This document shows, in pieces, positions 1-8,605 of a DNA stretch of 64,000 nt. The position numbers and the translations under genes were made by a program. The notes beneath the pieces are model-generated. The model was given only the letters and a program-made list of their open reading frames with translations, was not told the origin of the DNA and did not search any database. The stretch is taken from positions 1 through 64,000 of the forward strand of contig JAVBJL010000008.1 in NCBI GenBank assembly GCA_030827005.1. Direction: 5' to 3'. The stretch's first letter is position 1, and each line of letters begins with the position of its first letter. The stretch comes from Wigglesworthia glossinidia. Its GTDB lineage: Bacteria; Pseudomonadota; Gammaproteobacteria; Enterobacterales; Enterobacteriaceae.

Positions 1-235
1 ATATCGTATTAATGTTTAATTTACTTATTAAAAGTATAAATATATTAGTATTATTTTATATAGATTGTTCATTCTATTTTTTAAGCAAGATTTAAATTTT
101 TTAATTAAATAAATATTTTGAGTCTAAATTGATAATTTTTGATTATGCAAATCTAAAATTATTATTTTTAGTTAAAAACTATATCGTAAATAATATTTTA
201 TATATACATTAAACAATATCTAAAGAGATAAAATA

Positions 236-664
236 ATGAATAAATTAAATGACATATCAGTTATGGTAGAATCATTATCAAGAATTTATCATCGATTAAG
301 AAAAGAAGTAAATGGACAATTGATTACTGAAGGATTATCAATGTCAAAAATGAAAATTTTGCATCTTATTACTACAGGGAAAACTAGCGCGACAGATATT
401 AAAAATTATATGGGATTTTCATCACGTACAGTAGTAACTGTTTTAGATGCTTTAGAAAAAGAAGAAATGCTAAAAAGACAACAAAGCCCTACAGATAGAA
501 GAGTAAAATATGTATATATTACAGAAAAAGGTTTAGAAAAACTCAAGATTGCAGAAAATACTCATAAAATTATTTTAAATCGTATTTTTTCCCCATTATC
601 TCCAATTCAACTAGAACAATTTAAAGAAGTATGTAATACTTTAGAGTCTAAAAATCAACAATAA
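236..664 (+). CDS. MarR/SlyA-family winged-helix transcriptional regulator
   Basis: The 142-residue protein has the size and layout of MarR-family dimeric DNA-binding proteins: an N-terminal helix for dimerisation, a helix-turn-helix around residues 48-80 (TSATDIKNYMGFSSRTVVTV) and a wing around residues 86-100 with the family pattern DRRVKYVYITEKG. Such proteins bind short palindromes and usually control envelope, efflux or stress genes. It does not match E. coli SlyA or MarR closely enough for me to assign a symbol. The start has a weak purine-rich ribosome site (AGAG). It stands alone, followed by a 233-base gap before gmk. Retention of a dedicated regulator is unusual in a genome this reduced. 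Family assignment is firm; the target genes are unknown. Confidence 0.8.
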   Translation: MNKLNDISVMVESLSRIYHRLRKEVNGQLITEGLSMSKMKILHLITTGKTSATDIKNYMGFSSRTVVTVLDALEKEEMLKRQQSPTDRRVKYVYITEKGLEKLKIAENTHKIILNRIFSPLSPIQLEQFKEVCNTLESKNQQ

Positions 665-793
665 ATTTGATATTTCTAAAATAACATTGTTCTTATTTAT
701 AATTTTTATCGAAAGATATGAGAAATAAATGTTTTTTTAACTTTAATAACCCCGTTGTATTTATTAAAAAATTTTTTATTATTTAGTATAAAA

Positions 794-892
794 ACGAGCG
801 GTCAATGGAAGATACATGAACGCTCGTAAAAAAATTGTAATCAAGTATCTTCTTATAAAGATACATAAAACATATTAATATTAAAATATTAA
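794..892 (+). promoter_or_regulatory. Structured leader before gmk (nested inverted repeats)
   Basis: Seen directly: ACGAGCG at 794-800 pairs perfectly with CGCTCGT at 821-827. Inside that loop GAAGATAC (808-815) is perfectly complementary to GTATCTTC (845-852), which would form a pseudoknot. GTATCTT (845-851) can instead pair with AAGATAC (858-864). Finally TTAATATT (875-882) pairs with AATATTAA (885-892), ending five bases before the gmk ATG. The first stem is a local GC-rich patch in very AT-rich surroundings. The competing pairings resemble an attenuator or translation-control leader, but function is inference. It could also be the relic of a lost gene or a small RNA. I do not recognise a known RNA family. 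Confidence 0.4.
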
Positions 893-897
893 TTTAC

Positions 898-1530
898 ATG
901 CTAAAAAATATATCTTGTATTATCTCCGCACCAAGCGGTACTGGAAAATCAAGTTTAATTCGATCTTTTTTGCAAACAAGATTAGGAAATAATTTCCGGT
1001 TGATAATATCACACACTACAAGAATCATGCGATCGGAAGAAATTAATGGAAAAGATTATTTTTTTATATCGAAAAATATTTTTAAAGAAATGATTAATTC
1101 AAAAAATTTTTTAGAATACACTTATGTTTTTGATAATTATTATGGAACATCATTTAAAAGCGTATTTAATGAAATAAATAATGGATTTCATATATTATTT
1201 GATACTGATTTTTATGGAATGCAAAATATTAAAAAACATTTTCCAGAATCTATAAGCGTTTTTATACTACCACCATCCCTAGAATCTTTGTATGAAAGAT
1301 TAAAAATTAGAAATAAAAAAAATGAAATTCAATATAAAAACTTAAAGATGCGTATTGATCGAGCAAAAATAGATGTTAAATTTTATAAAAATTACGATTA
1401 TACTTTAGTAAATAATAATTTTAATACAACTTTAAATAATTTTAAATTAATTATTTCTGCAAAAAAATTTCAATCTATTCGTCACAAACAATATATTCAA
1501 AATATTATAAATAAAATCTTGAAAGATTAA
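898..1530 (+). CDS. gmk: Guanylate kinase
   Basis: Converts GMP and ATP to GDP and ADP in the cytoplasm, needed for GTP and dGTP supply. The 210-residue protein (E. coli 207) has the P-loop SAPSGTGKSS at residues 10-19, the GMP-binding segment SHTTR near 38-42, the NYYGTS motif near 80 and the ILPPS segment near 123. No clear Shine-Dalgarno sequence precedes the ATG; instead an 8-bp inverted repeat ends five bases before it, so initiation may depend on RNA structure. It is followed by rpoZ after 53 bases, the ancestral gmk-rpoZ order. Lysine- and asparagine-rich divergence in the C-terminal half fits AT-biased drift. Confidence 0.95.
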   Translation: MLKNISCIISAPSGTGKSSLIRSFLQTRLGNNFRLIISHTTRIMRSEEINGKDYFFISKNIFKEMINSKNFLEYTYVFDNYYGTSFKSVFNEINNGFHILFDTDFYGMQNIKKHFPESISVFILPPSLESLYERLKIRNKKNEIQYKNLKMRIDRAKIDVKFYKNYDYTLVNNNFNTTLNNFKLIISAKKFQSIRHKQYIQNIINKILKD

Positions 1531-1583
1531 ACTAACTTTGTTAAAGTTAATATTTTCCGAAAAGATAACGATTAAAATATTTC

Positions 1584-1781
1584 ATGGCAAGAGTAACTGT
1601 ACAAAAAGCAGTAGAAGAAATTGGAAATTGCTTTGACCTAGTTCTCATAGCAGCACAAAGAGCAAGAGAACTACAGGTGCTAGGAAAAACTCCATTAGTA
1701 GAAAAAAAAAATGACAAGTGTACAGTAGTGGCTTTAAGAGAGATAGAAAAAGGACTTGTTGGTCAGACAAGCTTTGACTAA
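1584..1781 (+). CDS. rpoZ: RNA polymerase omega subunit, C-terminally shortened
   Basis: Omega helps assembly and stability of RNA polymerase by clamping beta prime. The start [15 protein letters not shown] and the conserved core ([23 protein letters not shown]) match the family closely. The protein has 65 residues against 91 in E. coli: the flexible, Glu/Gln-rich C-terminal tail is missing while the conserved fold is intact. The E. coli downstream partner spoT is absent; the next genes, rpmG and rpmB, run on the other strand. The inverted repeat right at the stop codon may end transcription. Confidence 0.95.
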   Translation: MARVTVQKAVEEIGNCFDLVLIAAQRARELQVLGKTPLVEKKNDKCTVVALREIEKGLVGQTSFD

Positions 1782-1809
1782 TGATAAATTTTTTATTCTT
1801 TTTTTATCA
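1782..1809. terminator. Possible bidirectional terminator between rpoZ and rpmG
   Basis: TGATAAA (1782-1788) and TTTATCA (1803-1809) form a perfect 7-bp inverted repeat with a T-rich loop, lying between the convergent genes rpoZ and rpmG. It contains only one G-C pair, so stability is low; the position is the main argument. Confidence 0.3.
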
Positions 1810-1857
1810 ACAGTAATCGGAAGAGTATTTACGCGAAAATTAATATACTAATCCGTT

Positions 1858-2025
1858 TTATCTAAGCTTATCTTCTTTGTAAAATACGTGCTTTTTACAA
1901 ACAGGATCGAACTTTTTTATTTTTAACTTTTTAGGGTGAGAAGATTTATTTTTTGTAGTAGTATAAAAATGCAGTGTTCCCGCAGAAGATAAAAGCTTTA
2001 TTATTTTTCTTTTAGATTTAGACAT
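1858..2025 (-). CDS. rpmG: 50S ribosomal protein L33 (not in ORF track)
   Basis: Translation of the minus strand from the ATG at 2025 gives 55 residues beginning [17 protein letters not shown], containing FYTTTKNK and ending [10 protein letters not shown]. This is the E. coli L33 pattern at the identical length of 55. L33 sits near the E site of the large ribosomal subunit. It lies seven bases downstream of rpmB, the conserved rpmB-rpmG operon, and was missed by the ORF track because of its size. It has a single Cys and no CxxC zinc site, as in the zinc-independent enterobacterial form. Confidence 0.93.
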   Translation of the reverse strand: MSKSKRKIIKLLSSAGTLHFYTTTKNKSSHPKKLKIKKFDPVCKKHVFYKEDKLR

Positions 2026-2032
2026 ATACGGA

Positions 2033-2254
2033 TCATTTTTTTATTCGAGATAGTACTTTTTTTATACCATATTTATCTATTAAACGCAATCCTTTGTTAG
2101 AAATACGAAGGTTTATAAATCTTTTTTCTTCATCTATCCAAAATCGATGAAAATGTAAATTTGGTAAAAATTTTCTTTTTTTTGCATTCATCGCATGAGA
2201 GCGTTGATTACCACTTAATGGTTTCTTTCCTGTTATCTGACAAGTTTTTGACAT
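2033..2254 (-). CDS. rpmB: 50S ribosomal protein L28
   Basis: The 73-residue protein (E. coli 78) matches L28 throughout: [21 protein letters not shown], then [14 protein letters not shown] and the [14 protein letters not shown] segment. The final five or so residues of the E. coli protein are absent. L28 is a large-subunit protein that joins late in assembly. It is first in a two-gene operon with rpmG. The 250-base space upstream, shared divergently with coaBC, should hold its promoter. E. coli radC, normally between rpmB and coaBC, is missing. Confidence 0.95.
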   Translation of the reverse strand: MSKTCQITGKKPLSGNQRSHAMNAKKRKFLPNLHFHRFWIDEEKRFINLRISNKGLRLIDKYGIKKVLSRIKK

Positions 2255-2504
2255 ATAAATATATCCTTTTAAAATTTAAAAAAATATTAATTAAATTTAC
2301 ATTGATGTAATTAATGATACGTTATATTATTACGCTGGAAAAAGACTAAAATTGATTAACAATTAAAAATTCATTCGTTAAAAACGTTTTTTTAGAACTT
2401 TACATATTAAATTAATAATTTATATCGTTATAATATTTTATAAAAAACAAAATTTTACCTAATTTATTAGAATCTAGAAGCATATTATAACACTATACTA
2501 ATAT

Positions 2505-3734
2505 ATGCAAATGAAAGAATTAATAAATAAAAATATTTTGTTAGGAATAAGCGGAAGTATTTCGGCTTATAAATCACTTGACTTAATACGAAAGTTACGA
2601 GAGAAAGGTGCAAACGTACGTGTAATTATGACCAAATCAGCACAATCTCTTATAACACCACTAAGCGTCGCAATATTGTCTAAAAATGACGTTATAACAG
2701 ATGATAATTCAAACAAAAATTGCATTATCAATCATATTGAGATATCTAAATGGCCAAATTTAATCATTATAGCACCAGCAACTGCAAATATAATAGCCAA
2801 ATTATCATCTGGAATATCTGATAGTATATTGAGTTCAATTTGCTTAGCAACAACATCGCAAATTGCAATCTCACCTGCAATGAACACGAATATGTATTCA
2901 GCATGTGCAACACAAGAGAATTTAAAAAAACTTAATAATCGTGGCGTTTTATGTTGGGGTCCAGAATGCGGAATACAAGCCTGTGGAGATTACGGATTTG
3001 GTCGTATGTTAAAAATATCAGAATTAATAATATTAATAACGAAATATTTTAAATATAAAAATTTTAATAAAAACAGCTTAAAAATACTAATTACAGCTGG
3101 ACCAACTCGAGAACCAATTGATCCAGTACGTTTTATTAGTAATCAAAGTTCTGGTAAAATGGGTTTCGCAATTGCACAAGCCGCAATAGAAAGAGGTGCG
3201 AAAGTTACTTTAATTTCAGGCCCTGTTAATTTACCTACACCAATTGGGACTTTTCAAAGAATCAAGATCATAAATGCATTAGATATGTATAAAAAAGTGA
3301 TGCTATTTATAAAAAATCAAGATATTTTTATTTGCTGTGCTGCTATCACAGATTATCGTTTGAAACATACTTCTCTTGAAAAAATAAAAAAAAAGAATAA
3401 TAAAAAATTAATATTAAAATTTATAAAAAATCCAGATCTTCTTTCAGAAGTATCTGCTCTAGAATATAATAAACGCCCTTATATTGTAGGTTTTTCTGCA
3501 GATACAGAAAACATACAAACAAATGCTCAAGAAAAACGTATTCGAAAAAATATAGATTTAATTTGTGCAAATGATATTTCAACACCAAATCAAGGATTTA
3601 ATAGCGATTATAACTCACTACATTTATTTTGGAAAACAGGAAATATGTTTTTATCTATAAACAACAAGTTATCTCTTGCAAAAAAATTATTAAATCAAAT
3701 CCTTTTATGCTATGAAAAAAAAAATAAATATTAA
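2505..3734 (+). CDS. coaBC: Bifunctional phosphopantothenoylcysteine synthetase/decarboxylase
   Basis: Makes 4-phosphopantetheine for coenzyme A: the N-terminal FMN-dependent CoaC half decarboxylates and the C-terminal CTP-dependent CoaB half ligates cysteine. Seen: the flavoprotein start LLGISGSISAYKS, the catalytic-His segment NHIEISKWPNL, PAMNTNMY, and QACGDYGFGRM carrying the active-site Cys near residue 162. The CoaB half shows TAGPTREPIDPVRFISN, SSGKMGFAIA and the KIKK nucleotide segment. Length 409 (E. coli 406). A second ATG two codons downstream is an alternative start. The last 23 bases overlap dut, through a run of ten A residues. Confidence 0.95.
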   Translation: MQMKELINKNILLGISGSISAYKSLDLIRKLREKGANVRVIMTKSAQSLITPLSVAILSKNDVITDDNSNKNCIINHIEISKWPNLIIIAPATANIIAKLSSGISDSILSSICLATTSQIAISPAMNTNMYSACATQENLKKLNNRGVLCWGPECGIQACGDYGFGRMLKISELIILITKYFKYKNFNKNSLKILITAGPTREPIDPVRFISNQSSGKMGFAIAQAAIERGAKVTLISGPVNLPTPIGTFQRIKIINALDMYKKVMLFIKNQDIFICCAAITDYRLKHTSLEKIKKKNNKKLILKFIKNPDLLSEVSALEYNKRPYIVGFSADTENIQTNAQEKRIRKNIDLICANDISTPNQGFNSDYNSLHLFWKTGNMFLSINNKLSLAKKLLNQILLCYEKKNKY

Positions 3735-4173
3735 AATTTTAAATCCTAGTTTCAATGAAAAATTTCCTTTACCTCAGTATTATACTGAGGGTTCCTCCGG
3801 AATAGATTTACGTGCCTGCATTGATAATGATTTAATAATTGAATCCAATCAAACTATATTGATTTCTACCGGAATAGCAATACACATCTCTGATGAAAAT
3901 TTATCAGGATTGATTTTACCAAGATCAGGTCTTTCTCACAATCATGGTATAATATTATCAAATACAATAGGAGTTATTGATTCAGATTATCAAGGTCCGA
4001 TTTATTTATCAATTCTCAATAGAAGTAAAAAAAATTTTTTGATTTCTCGAGGAGACAGAATTGCACAAATGATATTTGTCTGTATTTCTCAAGTTTCTTT
4101 TAACATAGTTAATGATTTTGAGTATCAGACCAAAAGGGGCGATGCCGGAATTGGTCATTCAGGCATAAAATGA
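3712..4173 (+). CDS. dut: dUTP diphosphatase (dUTPase)
   Basis: Hydrolyses dUTP to dUMP and diphosphate, keeping uracil out of DNA and feeding thymidylate synthesis. The 153-residue trimeric-type dUTPase carries the family motifs: SSGIDLRA (I), PRSGLSHNHGI (II), GVIDSDYQG (III), RIAQMIF (IV) and the glycine-rich C-terminal arm KRGDAGIGHSG (V). It starts inside coaBC with a 23-base overlap, suggesting translational coupling. Codons 2-4 of dut and the last codons of coaBC share a 10-A tract. slmA, the usual next gene, is missing, and the stop codon is one base from that of pyrE on the other strand. Confidence 0.96.
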   Translation: MKKKINIKILNPSFNEKFPLPQYYTEGSSGIDLRACIDNDLIIESNQTILISTGIAIHISDENLSGLILPRSGLSHNHGIILSNTIGVIDSDYQGPIYLSILNRSKKNFLISRGDRIAQMIFVCISQVSFNIVNDFEYQTKRGDAGIGHSGIK

Positions 4174-4174
4174 A

Positions 4175-4819
4175 TTATGATCCATATTTTTTTTTATATT
4201 CTTTAATTGAGAATACTATTTTTTTATCCACTATTTTATTTTGTTCTAAAAATAATATAATATCTGTCAATTTGATAATTGATTTTATTTTAAAATCAAA
4301 ACGATTCTGCAAATTTTTTATCGCAGGCTTTTTGTATAAATCTTTTTCCTGACGATCTAAAGCAATAATCATTCCTGATAATTTAGCTTGACTACAATTT
4401 ATAATATTAAAGACCTTATTAATAGTCGAACCGGAGGTTATAACATCGTCCATTAAAATAACTTTTCCTCTAGGTGGTTTTCCAATAATTAACCCCCCCT
4501 CTCCGTGTAGCTTATATTCTTTTCTATTAAAGCATATAGAAATATTTTTTTTATAATCGTGAGATAATATGATAGAACTTGATAATGCAATTGAGATGCC
4601 TTTGTAAGATAAACCGAATAGCATATTATAAGGGATATTAGACTTTATTAAGGTTTGCACATATATTTTACCTAAAAATATTAAGTCATTTCCGCTATTG
4701 AATTGACTTATATCAAAAAAATAAGGACTAACTCTTCCAGATTTCAGTATAAATTTACCAAATTTTAATGCTTTTTTTCTTATTGCATATTGAATAAAAT
4801 CGTACTTATAATTGTTCAT
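4175..4819 (-). CDS. pyrE: Orotate phosphoribosyltransferase
   Basis: Joins orotate to PRPP to form OMP, the penultimate step of de novo UMP synthesis; pyrF for the last step is at 48.7 kb. The protein has LKFGKFILKSGRVSPYFF near the N terminus, the YKGISIA segment, the flexible catalytic loop HGEGG and the PRPP motif VILMDDVITSGST. I chose the ATG at 4819 (MNNYKYDFIQYAIRKKALKF) instead of the upstream TTG of the ORF track because it aligns with the E. coli N terminus and gives 214 residues against 213. It is convergent with dut, one base apart. Confidence 0.94.
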   Translation of the reverse strand: MNNYKYDFIQYAIRKKALKFGKFILKSGRVSPYFFDISQFNSGNDLIFLGKIYVQTLIKSNIPYNMLFGLSYKGISIALSSSIILSHDYKKNISICFNRKEYKLHGEGGLIIGKPPRGKVILMDDVITSGSTINKVFNIINCSQAKLSGMIIALDRQEKDLYKKPAIKNLQNRFDFKIKSIIKLTDIILFLEQNKIVDKKIVFSIKEYKKKYGS

Positions 4820-4884
4820 AAAATTTATATTGGTATAAGGTAACTGCAAAAATATCTTAAAAATTTATATTAAAATTTTTTTGA

Positions 4885-4958
4885 TCGGCATGAGAGGATT
4901 TGAACCTCTGACCTCCGACACCCCATATCGGCGCGCTTCCAAGCTGCGCTACATGCCG
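4885..4958 (-). tRNA. proL: tRNA-Pro, anticodon GGG
   Basis: The minus strand reads CGGCATG TA GCGC AGCTTGGAA GCGC, anticodon stem CCGAT/GTCGG around loop ATGGGGT, then AGAGG TTCAAAT CCTCT and CATGCCG plus discriminator A. All four cloverleaf stems close. The anticodon is GGG, and the loop and flanks match E. coli proL. It reads CCC and CCU. The CCA tail is not encoded (TCA follows the discriminator), so a CCA-adding enzyme is needed. Confidence 0.95.
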
Positions 4959-5050
4959 CAAATTTTAAATAAAATATTGATTTTTAAATTATTTTAAATT
5001 TATAATTACAACATACGTATAATTTAAAAAAATATATCGATATATATAAT

Positions 5051-6538
5051 ATGAATTATAATTTCTTTAAAAAAATTTTACAATATATAACATTACGTGA
5101 ATCATATCTTTTGGCGTTTAGTGGAGGTTTAGATTCTACAGTTTTACTGGATATTTTATCAAAATATTCAAAATTTTCTGCAATTAATTTAAAAAATAAT
5201 CAATTATTAAACATTAGAGTAATACATATAAATCATCATATTAATCAAAATTCCTCTGATTGGGAAAATCATTGCTATTTACAATGCCTAAAATATCAAG
5301 TACCTTTTCAATCGATTAGTATCACTATAAAAAATTTTTCAGAAGGAATTGAAGCTAGTGCAAGAAACGCACGTTATAAAGCTTTATTTAATAATTTAAA
5401 ACCAAAGGAAATTTTATTAACCGCTCACCATCAAAACGATCAAATAGAAACTTTTTTTTTATTACTTAAACGAGGCAGCGGACCTCTTGGGCTATCTGGT
5501 ATGCAATCACATATGAAATATAAAAATTATAGCATTAGACGACCTCTTTTATTATGTAAAAAACACGAAATACATTCATATGCTATCAAAAATAAATTAA
5601 AATGGATTGAAGATCCAAGTAATACTGATACTAAACATGATAGAAACTTTTTACGCATACAAGTAATTCCGGTTTTATTAAAACGCTGGCCACACTTAGG
5701 AGATGCAATTTCCAGAACCACAAAAATATGTTTTGCTCAAGAAAGATTGCTATATAAATGTTTTAAAAGAGTAATTGATAGTTTGATTTTTGATAATGGA
5801 TCATTAAACTTTACTAAACTATTAAATATGAGTCAAATAGAAAGAAATTTTATTTTACGTAGTTGGTTTAAAAAAAATTATATGCGTATGCCATCCGTCA
5901 AACAACTTAATTATATTTGGAACAATATTGTTCTTAGTAAAATCGACTCCAAAGCTGTATTAAAAATTCAAAAAAAAATTATTAAAAGATTTCGAAATAA
6001 ATTATATTTTATATCAGATAAATTACAATCGCCAAATAAAAATATTAGTTTGACTATCACAAAATTTTTTAACGTTAAAAAAATTCACTTACCATCAGAT
6101 TTAGGGATTTTATTTATTAAATCTATGGTTTTTAATTCCAAATTAATAGAGAAATTAAAATTAATAAAAAATAAAAATACTTTAGAGAATCAAATTTCAT
6201 GCGATTTAAAGTCATTTTTAAATGATCAATTAAAGTTTAATCAAAAAAATATTTTTTATTTAAAAAAAAATATATACATTACTATTACGAGATATCCGTA
6301 TATTCACGAAAAAGTATTTATTAAATTTAAAAATACACAAAACGTATTAAAACAAAAATCTGTTAGTAAAAAACTAAGACAAAATTCGATTCCTCCCTGG
6401 AAAAGAAATTTTATTCCTTTGTTATTTTATAATAATGATTTAATTTCTGCTCTTGGAGCATTTATTACTCCATCTGGATATATAAAAAAAAATGATCGGG
6501 TTATTTTATTTTATTGGAAAAATAAAACATTATTTTAA
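5051..6538 (+). CDS. tilS: tRNA(Ile)-lysidine synthase
   Basis: Attaches lysine to C34 of the CAU-anticodon isoleucine tRNA so that it reads AUA, a codon heavily used in such an AT-rich genome. The N-terminal PP-loop motif is SGGLDST near residue 24. IHINHHINQNSSDWE, ASARNARYKA and TAHHQNDQIETFF are the following family segments. The C-terminal substrate-binding part is strongly diverged but ends with the conserved RNSIPPWKRNFIPLL-type segment. Length 495 against 432 in E. coli, the excess being Lys/Asn/Ile-rich. In E. coli it lies near accA; here that linkage is broken. Confidence 0.95.
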   Translation: MNYNFFKKILQYITLRESYLLAFSGGLDSTVLLDILSKYSKFSAINLKNNQLLNIRVIHINHHINQNSSDWENHCYLQCLKYQVPFQSISITIKNFSEGIEASARNARYKALFNNLKPKEILLTAHHQNDQIETFFLLLKRGSGPLGLSGMQSHMKYKNYSIRRPLLLCKKHEIHSYAIKNKLKWIEDPSNTDTKHDRNFLRIQVIPVLLKRWPHLGDAISRTTKICFAQERLLYKCFKRVIDSLIFDNGSLNFTKLLNMSQIERNFILRSWFKKNYMRMPSVKQLNYIWNNIVLSKIDSKAVLKIQKKIIKRFRNKLYFISDKLQSPNKNISLTITKFFNVKKIHLPSDLGILFIKSMVFNSKLIEKLKLIKNKNTLENQISCDLKSFLNDQLKFNQKNIFYLKKNIYITITRYPYIHEKVFIKFKNTQNVLKQKSVSKKLRQNSIPPWKRNFIPLLFYNNDLISALGAFITPSGYIKKNDRVILFYWKNKTLF

Positions 6539-6553
6539 ATTAAATTATGCATA

Positions 6554-8605
6554 TTAATTTATTTTTTGAATTCCATGATATTTAAGAAAATAATTGATCT
6601 GTGGATTCCTTTTTTTAAATTTAAAAAATAAAACTAGTGGGTCTTCGGATCCTCCTTTTGAAAGGAATAAATTAAGAAATTTTTTTCCTATTTTAGAATT
6701 TAAAATTCCATTTTTATTAAATGTTGACCAAATATCTAAAGCTAATGTGTTAGCCCATAGATAACTGTAATATCCAGACGCATATCCTCCTGAAAATATA
6801 TGACTAAAAGTATTAGGAAAACGTTCCCATTTGGATCTTGGGGTGATAGAAATTTCACTTTTTACTTTTTCAAATATTTTTATAACTATATCTTTTTTAT
6901 ATTCTTTAAAATTGGATAATAAGTGGATATTTAAGTCAAATAGAGAAAACTCTAATTGACGTAAAATAAATAAACTAGACTGATAGTATCTCATTTTTGA
7001 TAAATTATTTATGATTATTTCGGGTAATTTTTCTCCGGTCAGATAATGTTTAGAAATTAATTTAATTGATTCTGGATGCCAACAATAATTCTCCATCAAT
7101 TGACTAGCAATTTCAATAGCATCCCATGGAATTCCATTTACTCCGGAGACCCCTAATGTTTCCACGTCAGTTAGTAAATGTTGTAAATTATGCCCAAATT
7201 CATGAAATAGTGTAATTACTTCTTTATGTAACAATAAACTCTGATGGTTACTTGGTGAACTGAAATTACATATAATATAAGTAACAGGTTTTTCTAAATT
7301 TCCATTAGATAAGCGCATACGGCTGGAATAAAAATCCATCCACGCTCCTTCTTTTTTATTTTTACGATTATATAAATCTAAATAAAAACCTCCGATGAGT
7401 TGATTTTTTTCATTAAAAACTTCAAAAAATCGTACGCTTTTATCCCAAACATCTATATTTTTTTTTTCTACTATATTAATTTTATAAAGAGATTTAGCTA
7501 TTTTAAATAATCCATATAAAACCTGGCTTTCTGGGAAAAATATACGTAATTTTTCTTCATTAATATTAAAAATATGTTGCTTTTGTTTTTCACTATAATA
7601 TGCAATATCCCAAGGCTTCAAATTATGTTTTTGATAATTTTTTGAGGAAAATTTGCATAGTTCGTCTATTTCTGAAATTCCGGAAGAACGTACTTGATGG
7701 TTCATATTATATATAAATTCTAGTACTTTTTTGGGAGATTGTATTGTTTTTTTTATTAGCGATAATTCTGCATAATTTTTAAATCCCAAAATTTGTGATA
7801 ATTGATAACGCAATGCTAAGATTTTAGTCATTATTGGTTCGTTATCCCATTGTTTAAACTGATTATTCTGATTTGAAGCACGTGTATGATATGCATAATA
7901 CATTTCTTTTCTTAGGTTTTCATTATCACAATATGTTAGTATAGATATATAATTAATATTGTTTAATTTTAAAATCCATCCGATTTTATTACTTTTTTGA
8001 GCATTTTTCTTAGCTTTCAGAACTATTTCTTTTGGAATTCCAGATAAATCATTTTTATTTGTTATATGTTTGCTCCAATTTTGCATAGAATCTAATATAT
8101 TATTATTATACAATAAACTCATTGATGCTAGCTTAATTACGATTTTGGAAAATTTTTTTTGCTTTAATTCAGGTAAATGTACACCTGATAGTTTAAAATC
8201 TAGTATAGTATTATCTATATATTTTTTTTTCTCTGTATTCAATTCTATATATTTTTTGCTATTTTTTAAATTAATGAATGCTTTGTATAATTTTTGATTT
8301 TGTCCCACCCAAGTACCATATTCTGAGATTAATATTAAACTTTTTTTATATTCATTTCTAAAACTAACTGTATTATTTGTTGAATATAAATGCGAAATAG
8401 GAGACCAGACTTTATTCAAATAATTTTCTAACTCTAAAAATGGTTGACATAAATTTTCCCAAGAAAATTGAGATTTTTTATTTATAATTTTAGACACCTC
8501 TTTACGACATTCATCTAGTGCTACTTGAACAGCTGGAAGCACATGTTTTGTTTGAATTAAAGAAAATTTAGGCAAATCGGATATCAAAAGTAATGGATTA
8601 TTCAT
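6554..8605 (-). CDS. prlC: Oligopeptidase A
   Basis: Cytoplasmic M3-family zinc metallopeptidase that degrades short peptides, including cleaved signal peptides. The 683-residue length fits the family (E. coli 680). The zinc motif HEFGHNLQHL is followed about 25 residues later by the third-ligand region WDAIEIASQLMENY. The start MNNPLL and the C-terminal GGYASGYYSYLWANTLALD are typical. It converges on tilS, with 15 bases between the stop codons. There is no partner gene; the E. coli neighbour (rsmJ) is absent. Confidence 0.96.
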   Translation of the reverse strand: MNNPLLLISDLPKFSLIQTKHVLPAVQVALDECRKEVSKIINKKSQFSWENLCQPFLELENYLNKVWSPISHLYSTNNTVSFRNEYKKSLILISEYGTWVGQNQKLYKAFINLKNSKKYIELNTEKKKYIDNTILDFKLSGVHLPELKQKKFSKIVIKLASMSLLYNNNILDSMQNWSKHITNKNDLSGIPKEIVLKAKKNAQKSNKIGWILKLNNINYISILTYCDNENLRKEMYYAYHTRASNQNNQFKQWDNEPIMTKILALRYQLSQILGFKNYAELSLIKKTIQSPKKVLEFIYNMNHQVRSSGISEIDELCKFSSKNYQKHNLKPWDIAYYSEKQKQHIFNINEEKLRIFFPESQVLYGLFKIAKSLYKINIVEKKNIDVWDKSVRFFEVFNEKNQLIGGFYLDLYNRKNKKEGAWMDFYSSRMRLSNGNLEKPVTYIICNFSSPSNHQSLLLHKEVITLFHEFGHNLQHLLTDVETLGVSGVNGIPWDAIEIASQLMENYCWHPESIKLISKHYLTGEKLPEIIINNLSKMRYYQSSLFILRQLEFSLFDLNIHLLSNFKEYKKDIVIKIFEKVKSEISITPRSKWERFPNTFSHIFSGGYASGYYSYLWANTLALDIWSTFNKNGILNSKIGKKFLNLFLSKGGSEDPLVLFFKFKKRNPQINYFLKYHGIQKIN

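Noticed and set aside
1-235. Search for an operator of the MarR-family gene in its upstream region
   Set aside because: Only short imperfect repeats (such as TATCT-AAAG-AGATA just before the start) that are expected by chance in this composition.
4170-4352. Plus-strand 60-codon ORF after dut, overlapping its stop
   Set aside because: It is antisense to the C-terminal part of pyrE, which is clearly the real gene.
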